Positions 44,090-53,651 of a DNA stretch of 64,000 nucleotides are shown here, in pieces. Position numbers and translations under genes: made by a program. The first letter of the stretch is position 1, and each line of letters starts with the position of its first letter. Source of the DNA: Asparagopsis taxiformis (lineage: Eukaryota; Rhodophyta; Florideophyceae; Bonnemaisoniales; Bonnemaisoniaceae); NCBI GenBank assembly GCA_030407315.1, contig JALQPE010000569.1, positions 62,001 through 126,000 on the forward strand, given 5' to 3'. Below the pieces are notes generated by a model, which was not told the DNA's origin, ran no database searches, and was given only the letters and a program-made list of their open reading frames with translations.

Positions 44090-46529
44090 TCATGGGAGGA
44101 AAAGTACGTCTGGGTTTGCCCAGGTTCGCTGAATGGTCCGCTGTGAAGTGGCTTCTAGCACTGAAGTTTTGTATCGCTGGACACGTTGCAGTATATTGTT
44201 CACAAGGTAATCGAGTTGTGGTAAACCGTTTTCGTATTTCGAAAGCTCTGTGGCATGTTCACTCAAAAATTTGGTAATTTCATCAACACGTGCCATCAGT
44301 TGGTCTGATCTAACCATAGCAGATTGAATCTGTGTCGGAGCATCAAAATCACACTCTGAGATGTGTGCATCGCCATTATGCAATGATGAATAGTCTTGCT
44401 GCCCCAGTATCAATGAATTAGGACTAAAAAACAGTCATAATTGGCAATCAGTTGCCCTTCTATGCGCTGGATAGAAATGAAGGGTGGTGACCTTCGGCGG
44501 ATAATATCTCGATATGCCGGAAGAGGCTTCCCGGCAATTACATGCTTGCAAACGAAGTTCGAGCTTCGAATGAAGTACTGACATGTGCACAGCCAGTCTC
44601 CTGATCTTGCAACGTAAGCTCCAGAGCTCGTACGGGACTGCAACTGCCTCCATTCTGCAGAAAAGCTTTTCCACCAATTTGGCTTCTTCGACCCCGATTT
44701 GAGTAACACATATTCCATGGTAAACTTCGGCATGATCTGATTTTCGAGTACATACAATAGCAAGTCTACTCTGGGCCTATTATACGGCAGTAAATATAGT
44801 CGTTTCAGCATGGACCAATGAGCTTCCACTTTCATTGTAGTCTTACTCAGAGCAATTTCTCCCTCAGTACGCCGTCCCCAAAGGAAAAAAGTCTTTCCAC
44901 TGTACCAATGCTCATAGAGATAGTCTAGTATGCTCTTCTCTGCTGGTAGTTTCAACAAACCAAAAAGCTCTTCAATTGCTATTTTTTGCACGGTATCAAA
45001 CTTCAGGCTTGGCATGAAAAATGGGTGCATGTGATAGTGCCGATCGATAACTGACAGTATCGCATTCTCGCGATCGGGATCATAATTCAAAGTTCCTGTA
45101 GATTGGAGCTGCTTTAGCTTCCGTTTTATCGCCCGCTTCATGTGCCAAAGGCAGATAGATGCGTTCATCTTGAAAGATGTGGAAATGGCGTTTAGTTGCC
45201 CCTTGTCTTTGTCGGAAAAAAGGAGGGTTTTAAAGATGGCAGAAAGGCTCTTACAGAGGAAAGGAATAAACAAATAGATTGCTGCCGCGTTGGACAATCT
45301 GAAAAAGTTGTTGAACTGCTCTCCAGTAACATATATGCCAGCGGGAACCCTGTCCCCATTACTGAACCGATCAAAGCAAACAATTCTAGCTTTTCTTTGT
45401 TCGTTTTATAAGTTGAATCAATAAATACCTCCCGGATAGGTACCTTTGCTGACAGTTGCTTGCCGAGATTTGTTAGAAAACCAGTACCGTAAGGTTCTTT
45501 CTGTTCCCAAATCGTTTGAAATTCCTTACTGTCGATCAGAAATTGATCGGCAGAAAGTTTGGAATCTTTCCCACGTTTAAACATGCTTCCAATGCTTTCC
45601 AGCCAGCAATAATAGACGTTATTGTATTGGAATGGAGTGGCGAACTCTTTTCGTAAGATAGTGCATATCTGGAACGGAGCAAGTCCAGATTCCGTAAGTT
45701 GTGACACTCTTGATATGGCAGGTACAGATAGCGCCATTTTTGTCCCGCATCTTTCATGCATCACCGCGTGTTTCATAGTAATACTCAGTTTTGCTTTACC
45801 AGAGTATGAGAAACTTATCGAGCCTCCGCAATTGTACTGCTTCGAAGACTCTTTTTGCCGTTTATTGGATGACTGGGGCCTTTTCCGTGATCTCTGGGAG
45901 CATATAAACTGCGAGTTCGACTTTGATCCGCCGTTTCTGGCATATCTGTAACTCTCAGTAGCACCAATCATATCGCAGAACTGGCGCTCCAAAACGTAGC
46001 GATCCGATGATGTACCTGCTGCAGGGGGCATATCAATCATCCAGCTTTCATACCTGCACTCAAGCGAGAACTTCATCGCAGTTGCAGCTGCAGCATTGGT
46101 CTCATGGGATCGCCTAACAAATGAACTTTTTGCATCCACAAAATCTATGTAATACTTGGCATAAATTTTGGATGGTGATTGGTCAATGCAGATATCATTT
46201 CTGCATGTATTGCAGACTAAACTGCAACTAGACTTGTTCTGGACGTAAAAAGTATACATCCCTTTAAATTTCAGACACTTGGAGCATCGCGATAAGCAGA
46301 GGGCACGGCAGTATTGTAAGCTACGCTGTTCACCATTCCCAAACATGTGAGATGCAACAGCACTGAACACGTTCTCATCTATGACGTATTCCTCTTCCTC
46401 AAACACTTGTTCCACAAATGCACTAACATTTGATTCAACCTCAAACAGATATGTAAACAAATAGTTTACTTCGCAAACCAAGGGAAGTCCGATGGGAAGT
46501 ATGTCCGAAACAGTATTTTCCAGTTCCAT
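44090..46529 (-). pseudogene. MULE transposase with SWIM zinc finger, frameshifted twice
   Basis: Starts at ATG 46,529. The N-terminal frame (445 codons) has a Cys-rich region (CSKCLKFKG, CNTCRND), a basic segment (RSRKRPQSSNKRQKES) and the first MULE motif VFIDSTYKTN. At a T6 run near 45,215 the sense moves to the frame 45,297-44,410. That frame has FSDKDKGQLNAI for the second Asp, ICLWHMKR, EAHWSMLKRLYL and the SWIM finger CTCQYFIRSSNFVCKH. At a second T6 run near 44,425 it moves again to a charged helical tail ending at 44,090. No Ulp1 domain, so it is a different MULE lineage from the outer element. It may be disabled, use frameshifting, or reflect sequencing error. Confidence 0.8.
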
Positions 46530-46656
46530 TCGCCTGGATTGCTTGTACCTATGTTCGAAGCTTTAGCCAACTCACCCATAACCAAAAAAACAACTGAGTA
46601 CACCTCCCAATTAAACAGCCAATATTCTTAGATAGTGTGCAGGTGGAAGGCGACAC

Positions 46657-47797
46657 ACGCGGCCAAGAACGTTTCCAGCCAGTTTACGCTTTGCAGTTTG
46701 TCAGCACAGAGCGAACCACAGTCGGTGCAGGTGGTTGGTAGGTGTGGTGCGACACAAGGGATGAGCAGTGTTGCAGGCTGAGTGCGCTTGGTGTTTGGCA
46801 GGTTCAGATAGACAGGCGGGGCGCAGCGTACAACTGCGTGGCGGTGTGGAATTGGGAGGCGGCGTGACGCTGTGATGCACACAGTGCAGGCGGGGGCGAG
46901 GTAAAGCTGCGAGGCTGTGTGCAAGTGAGAGGCGGTGTGAAGCTGTGATGTACAGGGCGGGGGCGAGGTACAGCTGCGAGGCGGCGTGCGTGTGCAAGTG
47001 GGAGGCGGCGTGAATCTGTTAAGCACACAGTGCAGGCGGCGGCGAGGTATAGCTGCGAGGCTGTGTGCAAGTGGGAGGCGGTGTGAAGCTTCGGTGCATA
47101 CAGCGCAGGCGGCGGCGAGTTACAACTGTGAGGCGTCTTGAAGCTGTGATGTACAGGGCGGGGGCGAGGTACAGCTGCGAGGCGGCGTGCGTGTGCAAGT
47201 GGGAGGCGGTGTGAAGCTTCGGTGCACACAGCGCAGGCGGCGGCGAGTTACAACTGTGAGGCGTCTTGAAGCTGTGATGCACAGGGCGGGGGCGAGGTAC
47301 AGCTGCGAGGCGGCGTGCGTGTGCAAGTGGGAGGCGGTGTGAAGCTTCGGTGCACACAGCACAGGCGGCGGCGAGTTACAACTGTGAGGCGTCTTGAAGC
47401 TGTGATGCACAGGGCGGGGGCGAGGTACAGCTGCGAGGCGGCGTGCGTGTGCAAGTGGGAGGCGGCGTGATGCTGTGATGCACACAGCGCAGGCGGGAGC
47501 GAGGTACAATTGTGAGGCGGTGTTATGTGTGATCCGGAGTTTGAATGTCCAGCTGTTTCTAAATGTCGCCGGTATGATAAAACCTGGTTCCTCTTCGGCG
47601 GCGGCGGCGGCTCGCTGGCACATTCCAAGTTTGCATACCAAAATATTTCCCAGGATTTCGTACACTATCCCAGTACACTGGAAGCAGAGTTTCAAGTGCG
47701 TACTGAATTCTAACAACACCTGTCCACTCGCCCCGCGCTACCTCCCAGTCACGCCCAAATCAGTATGTGTAATATCCTCTGGCGAATAAAGTCTAGT
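46657..47797 (-). repeat. Right inverted repeat of nested MULE with expanded minisatellite
   Basis: Same structure as the left repeat but 255 bp longer, because a 128-bp minisatellite unit is present in additional copies. Starts CAGCTGCGAGGCGGCGTGCG at 47,172, 47,300 and 47,428. Confidence 0.88.
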
Positions 47798-47806
47798 GTG
47801 CGAACC

Positions 47807-48075
47807 CTCTCAGAGCAGCTGTTTTCGCATGTTGCGCTGGCGGTACTTTTTCCAGCTTTCCTGGATCCAGGCTGTTTTCAACCAATGAAAAGGCCGTATT
47901 CGCCAAAATTTATCATATTTGGTTGGCGAGTTTTTGTGATTGGTGCATCTACGGGCCACGGAGATAACCGGGCCAGGGGCTTGACAAGTTTCTGCGATTG
48001 GTCAAAACAGCTTGACGAGTTCGTCCGATTGGCTGAAATCTTACCGTCTCTACCGGCGGTAGATTAAGTGCTCCC
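47807..48075 (-). repeat. Right terminal inverted repeat of the large MULE, outer part
   Basis: Inverse of 34,281 to about 34,550, ending GGTAGATTAAGTGCTCCC. Confidence 0.93.
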
Positions 48076-48086
48076 CTTTCTGGCCG
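48076..48086 (+). repeat. 11-bp target-site duplication, right
   Basis: CTTTCTGGCCG immediately after the last base of the large MULE, identical to 34,270-34,280. Confidence 0.9.
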
Positions 48087-48129
48087 ATATTGAACTGCAG
48101 TATTTTTTAGCTCTTCACGTCCACAGCCA

Positions 48130-48297
48130 ATATGAAAATGCCAGGAGAGGCGAGTTCATCCGATTGGTGCGCAGAGGGCCAGGGTGAGGAGCTGTTGTGA
48201 TTGGCCAAAATCCCTACACCCTCTACACGATGTAGATTCTCCACGTGCACTTCACGAAGCCCGACCTCATTTATCGGCGGTAGAATGTTCATCCCCC
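48130..48297 (-). repeat. Diverged lone terminus of a related MULE
   Basis: Contains GCGAGTTCATCCGATTGG and TTGTGATTGGCC, equivalents of the CCAATC repeats of the large MULE. It ends CGGCGGTAGAATGTTCATCC, resembling the large MULE right end. It lies outside the target duplication, so it was present before the large insertion. Confidence 0.5.
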
Positions 48298-48409
48298 TAT
48301 AATGATGACGGTGACATTACTAAGCTTCTTTGCTGGAGATGAGAGTACCAAAAATTTTTATAACTTTTCCATCCTGGACACAATACTTTCTGCCATACAT
48401 TATCCAGAT

Positions 48410-48455
48410 GAGGATGGAAAACAATTCACCTTTATGTCCCTGTTGTTCGATATGT
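48410..48455 (+). promoter_or_regulatory. Conserved upstream block of coiled-coil paralogue 1
   Basis: GATGAGGATGGAAAACAATTC followed by TTATGTCCCTGTTGTTCGAT closely matches 50,363-50,410. It lies about 180 bp before the start codon, against about 170 bp in the second gene. Probably promoter or 5' UTR carried along in the gene duplication. Confidence 0.5.
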
Positions 48456-48591
48456 GTACTCTGGTAGACCTTACCATCAATTCCAAATCACGCTGCCGCA
48501 ATTCTTATTTAGTCTTCACAGAAGCACGGCGACTCCAATCCTGGCCACTTCAACTCGAATCTCCTCTCCAACAAGTCTCCCCTCTATCACT

Positions 48592-49347
48592 ATGAAAATA
48601 TATTCCTTCAGCATCATTCTGCTCATATTGAGTTTGATCGCTAAGACTTCTGCAGTTACCATCGGCCCTGCCAAGCACTCCAGCCGGATTTCATCCCCTG
48701 TTCCAAGCGAAAAAAATGACAACGACGATCTACTTCTCGAAATGTCTCCCACAGTGGAGCCGAAGGTTGAAGATGAATCTGCACTTCCCTCCCCAACTCC
48801 AAGTCCAACCCTATTCAGAAGAGAAAATAGGGGAGAGGAAGTTGAGCTTTCGACTCAAACAGTCTTGCTGGATGTAACTTTCATTTTGGACTCTTTTCCA
48901 GCCATAATCTGTGGTCCTCAAAGAAAGGAGCTGGAGAATGCAAAAATAGTCGCTCAAAAACATCACAGAAGATATATAGAAGCCGTGGCATGCCTTAAAG
49001 AAGTGCGCAAGGATTTGTCTACCAGGAAGCGTGCTGTCAGACGACTACGACAATCCTTGGAAAAGGCCAGGCGTAGAATCAAAGAGCTGAGGGCTTCTAT
49101 AAAGGCTGCAATAGCCATAGGAAATGCAAAACATGAGAGAAGGCTAAGGAAGGAGTTGCGAAAGGTGCAGAATAAGAGGGATGTGACAAGAGAAGCTTTC
49201 AATAAGGCAACAACCGACCATGACCTGGAAGATAAGCTTGAACGTGAGAAAAGTGGAAAGGAGATCAGTCTGAAACGGACTTTGAAAAAGGTGACTGACA
49301 TACTGGTAGCCCAAAGGAGCAAATACCTGATATGCACGAAAAAGTAG
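48592..49347 (+). CDS. Secreted coiled-coil protein, paralogue 1
   Basis: The frame opens at 48,454 but the ATG at 48,592 (A at -3) starts a clear signal peptide, MKIYSFSIILLILSLIAKTSA, giving 251 aa. Residues 22-105 are Ser/Pro/Thr/Glu-rich and disordered. From ICGPQRKE (Cys107) to YLICTKK (Cys248) the chain is a highly charged helix with heptads, probably a helical hairpin. It shares order, length and both bracketing Cys with the gene at 50,533, so the two are tandem paralogues. Probably extracellular or cell-wall. Function unknown. Confidence 0.8.
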   Translation: MKIYSFSIILLILSLIAKTSAVTIGPAKHSSRISSPVPSEKNDNDDLLLEMSPTVEPKVEDESALPSPTPSPTLFRRENRGEEVELSTQTVLLDVTFILDSFPAIICGPQRKELENAKIVAQKHHRRYIEAVACLKEVRKDLSTRKRAVRRLRQSLEKARRRIKELRASIKAAIAIGNAKHERRLRKELRKVQNKRDVTREAFNKATTDHDLEDKLEREKSGKEISLKRTLKKVTDILVAQRSKYLICTKK

Positions 49348-50362
49348 GTCGATTAACTGCTAGCTTTGTCTAAGTTGGTGAGAAACAAGTTCTCACGGGG
49401 ATATGCTTCGCTTCGCATGCCAGATAGAAGAATTTTGTAGGAAAGGGAAAGCTTTGGTCAAGAATACTGCTTTGGACAAAATAAATTGAACGATCGAAAT
49501 ATTAGGCTCAAAGTTGTATACGCCGATACCCCTTGTTGATAATGGGAGCCATTTTGGCTAACTATGGTAAGTGAATAGGTATTGAGGAGGTAGACCCATT
49601 GCTTTTACAAAGAGTTCTTTGAGCTTCATTTTGTACACATCACTGAATCTTGCTCACTTGGGTTGTCAACATGCTATGTTTCATAGGTGAAGACTTGTTC
49701 AAGGGGTGGATTTGTTGTCGGCCGAAGAGCTTATACTATTTCTATTTTTAAAATCAATCAGTCCAAAATCGAGAAACAACAATGAAACATGGCCAAAACT
49801 TTGTCGAGTGATATTGTAAAACCAGATACAACCACATTGCCGGTGTGATGTCTGGTGCAGGCATGGTGGCAGTAGATATGCTGTCACAGTCACGAATCTA
49901 TCATTCACGAGTGAATGCGTTTCTCGGAAAAAGGTGAAGATGAATTTCAATACAACAATATGTACAGCCTGCGATCCACGACAAGCCCACGTTTTGAAAA
50001 TCTGAACATAGATCGTCGGAGTCGCCAAACTCTGATTTCGTTCTTTCCATAAGTCCACGGTTGAAAAGCCACGTATACAGAAAACGGAGAGCTCTATGAT
50101 GTTGTTGGAATATCATTATGATAGCAATAAATGAGGAGAGCCATCCATTATAGACCAGATGAGAGGTACCACACAAACAGCGCAGTGACTGGAAATACAA
50201 AGTGGAAGTTACTGAGAAAACAAGGAAAAGCTTGACTGAGGAAGTTTACACTAGGAGAAAAAGGACAAGGTCAATTTTCTTTGCTGCATATCTTACAACC
50301 TTTCGACTTTTTTCCACTTTCATTCTTACTACGTCCTGCTATGCTGCTGCATGCAGTTGCGA
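49348..50362. other. No recognisable gene between the paralogues
   Basis: About 1 kb with only short frames on the minus strand (49,699-50,200) that look like chance. Confidence 0.5.
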
Positions 50363-50412
50363 TGAGGAGGATGGGAAACAATACTCCCTTATGTCTCTGT
50401 TGTGCGATGAGA
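50363..50412 (+). promoter_or_regulatory. Conserved upstream block of coiled-coil paralogue 2
   Basis: GATGGGAAACAATACTCCC then TTATGTCTCTGTTGTGCGAT, matching 48,410-48,455. The similarity outlasts that of the surrounding sequence, which suggests constraint. Confidence 0.5.
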
Positions 50413-50532
50413 GCCCAATTAGACCTTGTTGTCGAAACTCCTCCATCACAATAAATTCTCAGACATGTGACGTCCTCAATGTCGGCCGCTTCACTGTGAG
50501 TAACACATTGAGCCATCTTCCCGTCAATCATC

Positions 50533-51315
50533 ATGAAAACACCCTACTTGATCGTCATTCTATTCCTTCTAGCTTTGATCGGCGAGACAACTTCAGCCCA
50601 AATTGAACCCACCAAGTACACAGACCACATCTCAAACTCTGAACAGAACAAGGAAGAAGGAATTGATCACTCCATTCCGGACGCTTCACCTAGTGAGCTG
50701 GACGATGTAAATGAATCTGTGATTCCGTCTATAAATCCAAATCCTCACATACCAACAAGCGAACTTCCAAGCCCAAGACCTGGAAAACCGGGTTCGGAGC
50801 TGGATCCGTTTTTGCCGTTTCCAAATGATGATGGAGACTTTCAGGACATTCAGTTTAATCCAGTGAATCCCTGTGGACCACAGAAACGAAAATATGAGAA
50901 AACCAAACAAGACCGAGACCTATATCAAAACTTATTTTCACGCGCAGCGAAAGAACTGAGTGAAGCGCGCAAAGAACTGTCTCGGGCAATGCGTACACTA
51001 CAAGAACGACGAGAAACGAAGAGCGAAGCGGTTGAAAACGTGTCTAGAATAGAGGGTTCTCTGAAAGCTGCACGAGCCATTGGTGACACTTCATTGGAAA
51101 GATATCTGATGATGAGATTGCGACAGGCTCAAAGAGCATTGAATAGGGCAAGAAAGGGGGTCGAACGGGCAGAAATGAAGCTGGAAAGTGCTGAGACGAA
51201 TGAAAGAAGGAAAGCACAAAGAGAAAATGGGGCGGAGGATGCTGTGGAAATGGCCAGAGAAAAGTTAGTTGTGCAGAGGAGAACGTATTTGCTGTGCAAG
51301 CATAGACACAATTGA
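50533..51315 (+). CDS. Secreted coiled-coil protein, paralogue 2
   Basis: 260 aa from ATG 50,533, which begins the signal peptide MKTPYLIVILFLLALIGETTSA. Residues 23-110 are Ser/Pro/Asp-rich. From PCGPQKRK (Cys114) to YLLCKHRHN (Cys255) lies a charged helical region with long heptad runs (ELSEARKELSRAMRTLQERR). The only two Cys of the mature protein lie at the two ends of this region, as in paralogue 1, which suggests a disulfide clasp closing a helical hairpin or a dimer. No known family recognised. Confidence 0.82.
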   Translation: MKTPYLIVILFLLALIGETTSAQIEPTKYTDHISNSEQNKEEGIDHSIPDASPSELDDVNESVIPSINPNPHIPTSELPSPRPGKPGSELDPFLPFPNDDGDFQDIQFNPVNPCGPQKRKYEKTKQDRDLYQNLFSRAAKELSEARKELSRAMRTLQERRETKSEAVENVSRIEGSLKAARAIGDTSLERYLMMRLRQAQRALNRARKGVERAEMKLESAETNERRKAQRENGAEDAVEMAREKLVVQRRTYLLCKHRHN

Positions 51316-53651
51316 TACCGAACGGTGTTTGTTGAAGTCTGTAGTGATATTTCAGGGTAGAAGAGAATGCTTTAGTCATGCAGTAGCTTGAAGAAATGCC
51401 TATGAGCTAGGAGTTGAAACTGCTTTACTCCGTAAAATTTTATATGATGCTATTGAGGTTTATGGTTTAATGCGTGGATTTGATGTGCTCCCGAGAGAAT
51501 CTAACTCGTGACGAAACTGTTTCGAAACTGAAATGAGTTCAACGACATAGCCAGCGCGTGATGTCTGCTGCATACAGGGTGGTGGTAAATATGCGGCTAG
51601 AGAGACGCATTAACGAAAAGCCTGAAATACTGCCAGAAGGGCAACAACACGAGTGCAACCTACCAACAAATTTGAGCTGTGACCATGTGATTGTAGACCA
51701 AATAGAAGCGTTCACGAAGTGCACTTGGTAGATACAACGAGGAAACGGGTGCCCTGGTATCACGGCAAATAAGGTGTGTTTCACGCGGCGCATTCGTGAT
51801 TCGAAAAAGCCTAGCTGATTATTGATCTCCCTTACTAATTTTTGAATCAGACCAGTGGACACCACATTGTTGCACGGACGCTCCAACTTACTCTACCACT
51901 GAAATACACGTGCATACCTATGGTGATTGTCAGAACAGTAAAACCATTAGCCCACATGTCCGGTGTGACCTATGTGGTTACTGCAGTAATCTGATTATAT
52001 CCTAACAGTGATGAAACAAGTCTGGTAGAATATTCGAATACCACAAATTTCCTCCCTATGCTTCATACGCATTCGCGGCCAGCGCATATTTTCGCATCCG
52101 GAGTCCAGATTCGTCTAGGAGCATCTTCTTAGCAATGGCGCGGGGCATGTCTAGGGCTGTCAAAGAACGAAAATCAAAACAGAATGGCGAGGATCTTTGC
52201 GAAACGTCATAAATGAACAGGCTGCTGTGAACGCGCGATATGGTGCTATAGTTGGCCCAAGGCGATGCGATTGGGAAACGGAGATATTTGACACGTAGAC
52301 GAAGCGGCGGAAATAGGCGCGAATGAAGAAGATTGGCTTTTGCACGGCGTTGGGTAACCTAACATCTGTTTGCTGAGCACAATGCGTGCCTTTGTATACG
52401 CAACGTGCGATTACGTGGCAAGATTGGAAACGGATCTGCGAGCTGAAGTTTATCGTCTCAGTATTCGAGGATGCCCCAGACATTCGGCCCGGGTCCAGTC
52501 CGGTCCGGAGGAATGGACGATAGGTCTGGAAATTCTGGAGAGAAATTTTATTTTTGACGATTTAAACTTTGGTAATTGAGTTATGAAAGTGCAGCGAAGT
52601 GATCCTGACGCACAGGTGTAGGTCGGTCACACCTTGTGCGGTATCTGACTGATCGATCATGACCTGCTGTCGTGTTTTTCAGGCATGGCTCATAGGTTGC
52701 CCAAGGTGCTTGGTTTTGTCTGCAGCCAATGAAAAAATAATGCGTGTCTGGAATAGGTGATGAAAGCGACGTGGTCGCGTGACCTCTGTCGCCAATCGAC
52801 AGGTCGTACAATTAAATTTAAAAAAATTTAGTATGCCACTGGCACCTTGCCAGAACGCTGAACCTTGAGCTCCTTTGTTGAAACCGTGCACGATCAGCTT
52901 TCGACACTCTTTGGAACGAACGATCCATGGTAGGTATGTATGTATGGGTGGCGTGAACACGCAAGCCGCTAGCGATGAGATACTTATTCGACTCTTACAA
53001 ATCTGCCCGTACGATGAGCTCAGCTTCACGTGTCAGGCACTATTTCCCGGCAATATCTCGCAAGAGCCGATATGACAGCACACCGCGATAGGAATATTCC
53101 AAGTTGAATATTCGCAAAAAAGGGCATACTGTCTTTGCTGGTAAGGACAGGTGTCGCAAAACCATGAATATCGACGAGATCGAAATCTGATTTTTAGGTT
53201 TCCGTTAACCGACCGTGATGCTGTTAGCGTCGTGGTCTGCTGAGTCACGCTTTGCCGTGAAGCCAATGAGACAGCAGCAGAAAGATGGAAATCTGAGCAT
53301 TCCGTACAGATGTTAAAATACCATTGGTAGTTGTATACTTTCAGATCTCAATGATGAAATATCACGCTGTCAACTTGCATCCAGTCGCGTTTTTTGTGTT
53401 GCGTGCTCGCGCAAGTTGCCGATATAAGATTATTTTTTTTGACTCACGTGTCCCTATTTCCAATGTATCCAGCGCGAGCCAAGCCCTCTCGTCATTCAGG
53501 AGCCATTACTTCCATTGTCTTTCGCAACCCGTTCCAACCAGTTTCAACACACGATTCAGTGCCTCAATGTTCGATATTTTTCCTACAAAAGCCGTTGATG
53601 CACGTAGCACAAGCCTAGTACCCAGTCACTTTCGCATCCACTTTATTCATC
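51316..53651. other. No recognisable gene
   Basis: 2.3 kb of apparently unique sequence. Frames up to 116 aa on the minus strand (52,160-53,029) show no domain. The last 100 bp are the pyrimidine-rich 5' flank of the peptidase gene. Confidence 0.5.

Larger units (their letters stand above)
43096..47797. mobile_element. Second MULE nested in the right arm
   Basis: 4,702 bp with ends ACTAGACTTTATTCGCCAG and its inverse, flanked by a perfect 9-bp direct repeat. Inverted repeats are 43,096-43,981 (886 bp) and 46,657-47,797 (1,141 bp). It carries a transposase gene on the minus strand. The precise joint and the intact counterpart in the other arm make this an unambiguous nested insertion. Confidence 0.93.
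34281..48075. mobile_element. Large Mutator-like (MULE) element with 3.0-kb inverted repeats
   Basis: 13.8 kb as found, and 9.08 kb without the nested second MULE and its duplicated target. Ends GGGAGCACTTAATCTACC and the exact inverse. Arms 34,281-37,293 (left) and 40,353-43,095 plus 47,807-48,075 (right) are 3,013 and 3,012 bp and near-identical. An 11-bp direct repeat flanks it. MULEs make 8-11-bp duplications and often have long terminal inverted repeats. It encodes an intact transposase, so it may be active or recently active. Confidence 0.93.
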
